Below, piece by piece: positions 14,254 to 17,579 of a stretch of 17,579 bases of DNA. A model generated the notes under the pieces. That model was not told the origin of the DNA, did no database searches, and saw only the letters and a list, made by a program, of their open reading frames with translations. Both the position numbers and the translations under genes were made by a program. The stretch's first letter is position 1, and each line of letters starts with the position of its first letter. Source of the stretch: an uncultured Collinsella sp. (GTDB taxonomy: Bacteria; Actinomycetota; Coriobacteriia; Coriobacteriales; Coriobacteriaceae); the NCBI GenBank assembly GCA_900556365.1, contig USOG01000013.1, forward strand, positions 1 through 17,579, read 5' to 3'.

Positions 14254-15534
14254 ATGTCAGAAGAACTTCGTTCCATCCCACCCCAGCACGGGTCCTTTGT
14301 ATTTACGTCGGAGTCGGTGACCGAAGGTCATCCCGATAAGATCGCTGACCAGATCAGCGACGCCGTCCTCGACGCAATCCTCGCCAAAGAAATAGAGCTC
14401 CAGGAGCAGGGCTACATCGCCCCCAACGGCGTGCCTGCCAACGTGGAGAACGTCCGCTGCGCCTGCGAGACCCTCGTGACCACCGGCACCGTCATCGTCG
14501 CCGGCGAGATTCGCACCCAGGCCTACGTCGACGTACAGGAAATCGCCCGCGGCGTTATCCGCCGCATTGGCTACAACCGTGCAAAGTTCGGTTTTGACTG
14601 CGACACCTGCGGCGTCATGAGCCTCATTCACGAGCAGTCGCCCGATATCGCCCAGGGCGTCGACGAGTCCTTCGAGACCCAGACCGGCGCTACCACCGAC
14701 CCGATCGACCTGATCGGCGCCGGCGACCAGGGCATGATGTTCGGCTATGCCTCCAACGAGACCAAGACCCTCATGCCCATGCCGCACTACCTGGCAAGCC
14801 GCCTGGCCGAGCGCCTGGCTGCCGTGCGTCACGACGGTACCCTCGCCTATCTGCGTCCCGACGGCAAGACCCAGGTCACCGTGCGCTACGAAGACGGCAA
14901 GCCCGTCGAGGTCACGACCATCGTCATCTCCACGCAGCACGCCGCCGAGATCGAGGACATGGGCAAGATCAAGGCCGACCTCATCGAGCACGTCATCACC
15001 CCGGTCATGGCTGCCGAGAACATGCCGTGGGACAACGCAGACATCTACGTGAACCCCACCGGTCGATTTGTCGTGGGCGGCCCCATGGGCGACACGGGCC
15101 TGACCGGCCGCAAGATCATCGTCGACACCTACGGCGGCTACGGCCGTCACGGCGGCGGTGCCTTTAGCGGCAAGGACTGCACCAAGGTCGACCGCTCCGC
15201 CGCGTATGCCGCGCGCTGGGTCGCCAAGAACGTGGTCGCCGCCGGTCTGGCCGACCGCTGCGAAGTCGAGCTTGCCTACGCCATCGGCGTTTCCAAGCCC
15301 CTCTCAATCATGGTCGACACCTTCGGCACCGCACACGTCGCCGAGGACAAGATCGTTGAAGCCGTAGAGAAGACCTTCGACCTGCGCCCAGGCGCAATCA
15401 TCCGCGACCTAGACCTGCGTCGCCCCATCTACGAAAAGACGGCAGCCTACGGTCACTTCGGCCGCGAAGACGCCGACTTCACCTGGGAGAAGACCGACCG
15501 AGTCGAAGAACTCAAAGCAGCCTGCGGCCTGTAA
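14254..15534 (+). CDS. metK: S-adenosylmethionine synthetase
   Basis: MetK makes S-adenosylmethionine from methionine and ATP in the cytoplasm. The 426-residue protein has [11 protein letters not shown] (GHPDK at 25-29), the GAGDQG ATP-binding hexapeptide (155-160), [13 protein letters not shown] and the P-loop-like [16 protein letters not shown] (about 300-315). C309 replaces the usual Pro in GKDPTKVD, while the catalytic Lys and Asp residues are kept. Most homologues are 380-400 residues. The extra length is largely an insertion after LDAIL, about residues 44-68 ([16 protein letters not shown] and onward), ahead of the conserved ACET. The start has GAAAGGA at 5-6 bases spacing. The gene stands alone, with a strong terminator directly after it. 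SAM made here is the methyl donor for enzymes such as RsmB. Confidence 0.96.
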   Translation: MSEELRSIPPQHGSFVFTSESVTEGHPDKIADQISDAVLDAILAKEIELQEQGYIAPNGVPANVENVRCACETLVTTGTVIVAGEIRTQAYVDVQEIARGVIRRIGYNRAKFGFDCDTCGVMSLIHEQSPDIAQGVDESFETQTGATTDPIDLIGAGDQGMMFGYASNETKTLMPMPHYLASRLAERLAAVRHDGTLAYLRPDGKTQVTVRYEDGKPVEVTTIVISTQHAAEIEDMGKIKADLIEHVITPVMAAENMPWDNADIYVNPTGRFVVGGPMGDTGLTGRKIIVDTYGGYGRHGGGAFSGKDCTKVDRSAAYAARWVAKNVVAAGLADRCEVELAYAIGVSKPLSIMVDTFGTAHVAEDKIVEAVEKTFDLRPGAIIRDLDLRRPIYEKTAAYGHFGREDADFTWEKTDRVEELKAACGL

Positions 15535-15571
15535 GCTTACGAGAAAAGCCACAGCCAAATAACAACGCACC

Positions 15572-15609
15572 AAAAGAAGTACCGGCCCCAACCGGTACTT
15601 CTTTTTATT
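15572..15609 (+). terminator. Strong intrinsic terminator after metK
   Basis: A perfect 14-bp stem (15572-15585 with 15592-15605, core GAAGTACCGG) has a 6-base loop and runs straight into CTTTTTATTT. It is a textbook Rho-independent terminator, 37 bases after the metK stop. Confidence 0.95.
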
Positions 15610-15844
15610 TAAAGGTGGTGAAGATGAGCCGACCTGGGACATGGAATAGGTCACAGGCCGATAAATTTTGCAGCAGAGCGACTCCAACCATGTATCCTAA
15701 GTTCCGAGGGCTTTAGTATTTGGTCGATCGCGAGTTCCGCACGAGCCGGAGAGCACTTAATGTGCTCTCCGTGCGAGCAGGACTGTCCGAGCAGGCGACC
15801 TTATGCCCCGCCCCTCGGGACGAAGGGATAGAAAAGGAGCACCC
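15610..15844 (+). other. Leader/promoter region of the serine dehydratase gene
   Basis: Between the metK terminator and sdaA lie 235 bases without a gene. A possible promoter is TATCCT at 15693-15698 with a weak TTGCAG at 15668-15673 (spacing 19). This would give a leader of about 140 bases that includes the foldable segment at 15722-15800. A short GACCT/AGGTC pairing lies near 15640-15655. Confidence 0.35.
15722..15800 (+). promoter_or_regulatory. Candidate structured RNA leader of sdaA
   Basis: GGTCG (15722-15726) can pair with CGACC (15796-15800) and enclose a 10-bp perfect hairpin (CGGAGAGCAC at 15747-15756 with GTGCTCTCCG at 15762-15771, loop TTAAT). Four further pairs lie beyond a bulge (15738-15741 with 15772-15775). 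The motif CGAGC[CA]GG recurs three times, at 15742, 15774 and 15788. The closed multi-part fold, 45 bases before the start codon, suggests a regulatory leader. It lacks the conserved CCGAAGG of glycine riboswitches. Confidence 0.4.
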
Positions 15845-17452
15845 ATGGCAGGCAAGCCGCAAACACTAGCTACGACCTCGGCATTCGAGATCTTGGGCCC
15901 CGTCATGGTCGGCCCTAGCTCATCGCACACCGCCGGCGCCCTGCGGTGCGCCCAAGTTGCCGCCAGCCTACTGGAAGGCCGCATCACCAAAGTCACCTTT
16001 GGCCTGTGGAACTCCTTTGCCCATACTTACCGCGGCCACGGCACCGACCGTGCACTCGTCGCGGGCATCCTGGGCCTCGACACCGATGACGAGAACATCA
16101 AGCAGGCCTTCGACCTCGCGCGTGAGCAGGGCCTCGAATATCACTTTGACATCAAGGGCGATGACGCCTCCATCCACCCCAACACCGTCGACATCGACAT
16201 GGTCGACGACACGGGCGCCACGGCGCAGGTCCGCGGCGAGAGTCTGGGCGGCGGCAAGATGCGCATCAGCCGCATTAACGGCGTCGGCGTCGACATCTCG
16301 GGCATGTACTCCACGCTCTTCGTGGCGCACCAGGACGTCCCCGGCGTGCTCGCCGCGCTCACGAACCTTCTCGCCTACGCACACGTGAATATCGCCTTCT
16401 GCCGCACCTACCGCACCGAAGTGGGCGGCCAGGCCTACTCCGTCTTTGAGACCGACGGCGCGCCCGACGACACCGTCGTCCCCATGCTGCGCAAGCTCGA
16501 CAATGTCGATTACGCAACGTTTATCGAGCTCCCGGGCTCGGTTTCGTCGCTCTCCCCCGGCGTCTCGGCCAAGGAGATCTTCGACGACGGCGAGCAGCTG
16601 CTCGATGCGTGCAAGGAACTAGGGCTCAGCATCGGCGCCGTCATGGCCGTGCGCGAAGCTCGTCTGACCGGCGAGGCCCACGCCGTCGCCGCCATGCGCC
16701 GCGTACTCGAGGTCATGCGCGAAGAGACCACAGCCCCCATCGCCAATCCGCAGCGCTCGCTCGGCGGGCTTATCGGCGGCGAGGCCAAGCTTGTCGATGC
16801 CACCGGCCGCAACGACCTTGGCTCCAACTTAATGGGCCCCGTCCAAACCGATGCCGTGGCCCGCGCCATGGCCGTGCTCGAGCGCTCAGCCACCATGGGC
16901 GTGATCGTCGCCGCCCCCACGGCGGGCTCCGCGGGCGTCGTCCCCGGCTGTGTGTTGGCGCTGGCCGACCACCTGCAGCTCGACGACGAACAGGTCATGG
17001 ATGCCCTCTACTGCGCCGCCGCCATCGGCCTCAATCTCACCACAAGTGCCTGTGTTGCCGGCGCCGAGGGCGGATGCCAGGCCGAGGTAGGAAGTGCGGC
17101 CGCCATGGCTGCCGCCGCGCTGGTGCAGATGCTCGGCGGCACGCCCGAGCAGGCGCTCGACGCCAGTTCCATCGCGTTGAGCAACCTACTGGGTCTCGTT
17201 TGTGACCCCGTCGGTGGCCTCGTGGAGGTGCCCTGCCAAAACCGCAATGCCATCGGCGTGGCAGCGGCCTTTAGCTCGGCACAACTCGCCCTCGCCGGCA
17301 TTAAGAGCCTTGTGCCGTTTGACCAGATGGCGCATGTGATGCTCTCGGTGGGCCACGCCCTGCCGGCAACCCTGCGCGAGACGGCAAAGGGCGGCATCGC
17401 GCAGGCTCCGGCCGCACTTTCGGCCTGTGCAAAATGCGGTGTGTGCGGATAG
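15845..17452 (+). CDS. sdaA: L-serine dehydratase, single chain (beta/ACT plus alpha/4Fe-4S)
   Basis: The enzyme deaminates L-serine to pyruvate and ammonia with an oxygen-sensitive 4Fe-4S cluster instead of PLP. The 535-residue chain fuses the two subunits that are separate in B. subtilis. Residues about 8-150 are the beta domain (GPVMVGPSSSHTAGALR), followed by an ACT domain (about 155-225, starting STLFVAHQDVPGVL). The alpha catalytic domain runs from about 235, with APTAGSAGVVPG. The cluster ligands are C411, C453 and C464. Their 42- and 11-residue spacing equals that of the Legionella enzyme (C343, C385, C396), which itself is one chain. The C-terminus CAKCGVCG supplies a terminal Cys region like the tail that enters the active site in Legionella. 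ATG 15845 has AAGGAG 7 bases upstream. An earlier in-frame ATG at 15803 adds 14 unrelated residues. The ACT domain implies ligand control, probably by serine. Confidence 0.94.
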   Translation: MAGKPQTLATTSAFEILGPVMVGPSSSHTAGALRCAQVAASLLEGRITKVTFGLWNSFAHTYRGHGTDRALVAGILGLDTDDENIKQAFDLAREQGLEYHFDIKGDDASIHPNTVDIDMVDDTGATAQVRGESLGGGKMRISRINGVGVDISGMYSTLFVAHQDVPGVLAALTNLLAYAHVNIAFCRTYRTEVGGQAYSVFETDGAPDDTVVPMLRKLDNVDYATFIELPGSVSSLSPGVSAKEIFDDGEQLLDACKELGLSIGAVMAVREARLTGEAHAVAAMRRVLEVMREETTAPIANPQRSLGGLIGGEAKLVDATGRNDLGSNLMGPVQTDAVARAMAVLERSATMGVIVAAPTAGSAGVVPGCVLALADHLQLDDEQVMDALYCAAAIGLNLTTSACVAGAEGGCQAEVGSAAAMAAAALVQMLGGTPEQALDASSIALSNLLGLVCDPVGGLVEVPCQNRNAIGVAAAFSSAQLALAGIKSLVPFDQMAHVMLSVGHALPATLRETAKGGIAQAPAALSACAKCGVCG

Positions 17453-17470
17453 CGACAAAGGACGACTCAA

Positions 17471-17496
17471 AGGTGGGACAAATGTCCCACCTCTTT
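17471..17496 (+). terminator. Intrinsic terminator after sdaA
   Basis: AGGTGGGAC (17471-17479), loop AAAT and GTCCCACCT (17484-17492) form a perfect 9-bp stem, followed by CTTT. It starts 19 bases after the stop codon. Confidence 0.8.
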
Positions 17497-17514
17497 CGAA
17501 TGCCACCGTTTCCG

Positions 17515-17544
17515 TACCACAAACAGCAGGGCAATCGCTATAAT
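17515..17544 (+). promoter_or_regulatory. Candidate promoter for a gene beyond the right edge
   Basis: A perfect TATAAT lies at 17539-17544 with a weak -35 (TACCAC, 17515-17520, 18-base spacer). It follows the sdaA terminator and points out of the window, so transcription would begin near 17551. What it drives is not visible. Confidence 0.45.
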
Positions 17545-17579
17545 GCAAGCCCAGTAAAAACACGATGAGCCGCAAGGCG

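Noticed and set aside
14257..15150. Minus-strand open frame opposite metK
   Set aside because: Shadow of a highly conserved metK; composition is Gly/Val/Asp/Leu only.
15722..15800. Glycine riboswitch upstream of sdaA
   Set aside because: GGAGAG and CTCTCC occur but pair with each other as a simple hairpin, and the conserved CCGAAGG and AAAGGAC segments of glycine aptamers are missing.

Overview
The window looks like chromosomal DNA from a high-GC Gram-positive gut bacterium of the Coriobacteriia, most likely Collinsella or a close relative. This is an inference from the strong GC-rich codon bias, the gene set and the protein sequence flavour; no 16S or other marker was available. Nearly all of it is coding. 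I see no tRNA, rRNA, CRISPR array, phage gene or complete insertion sequence.

Layout. (1) 1-2778, plus strand: the 3' end of an ADP-glucose pyrophosphorylase-like gene (glgD type), then glgA. The glycogen synthase carries an extraordinary ~300-residue Lys/Ala/Thr/Pro/Glu tail, and its reading frame continues for 19 more tail-like codons past the annotated stop. (2) 2809-6290, plus strand: a terminator, a candidate sugar-regulated promoter, and one 1098-residue protein that fuses a GH13 alpha-glucan hydrolase to a GH77 4-alpha-glucanotransferase (MalQ). Regions 1 and 2 together cover glycogen synthesis and alpha-glucan remodelling. (3) 6379-6615: a small FmdB-type zinc-ribbon protein. (4) 6757-12409, minus strand: the conserved priA-def-fmt-rsmB order (replication restart, peptide deformylase, Met-tRNA formyltransferase, 16S rRNA m5C methyltransferase). 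It is split between def and fmt by a 326-bp gap that holds a near-perfect 33-bp-arm palindrome. gltX lies upstream (12498-13973) behind its own terminator. (5) 14254-15534, plus strand: metK. (6) 15845-17452, plus strand: a single-chain L-serine dehydratase (beta/ACT plus alpha/4Fe-4S). The window ends with a terminator and a promoter for a gene beyond the edge.

The intergenic DNA is rich in inverted repeats. Three long, distinct palindromic elements lie at 6685-6749, 9291-9392 and 14063-14142. The first two each sit 7-8 bases after the stop codon of a minus-strand gene. They look like dispersed palindromic repeats or structured RNAs rather than plain terminators. The metK and serine dehydratase leaders also have foldable segments that match no riboswitch class I can recognise by eye.

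The most unusual points are the histone H1-like tail on glycogen synthase with its in-frame interruption, the N-terminal QLSLF sliding-clamp-type motif on PriA, the GH13-GH77 fusion, and the minus-strand-biased hairpin after rsmB.
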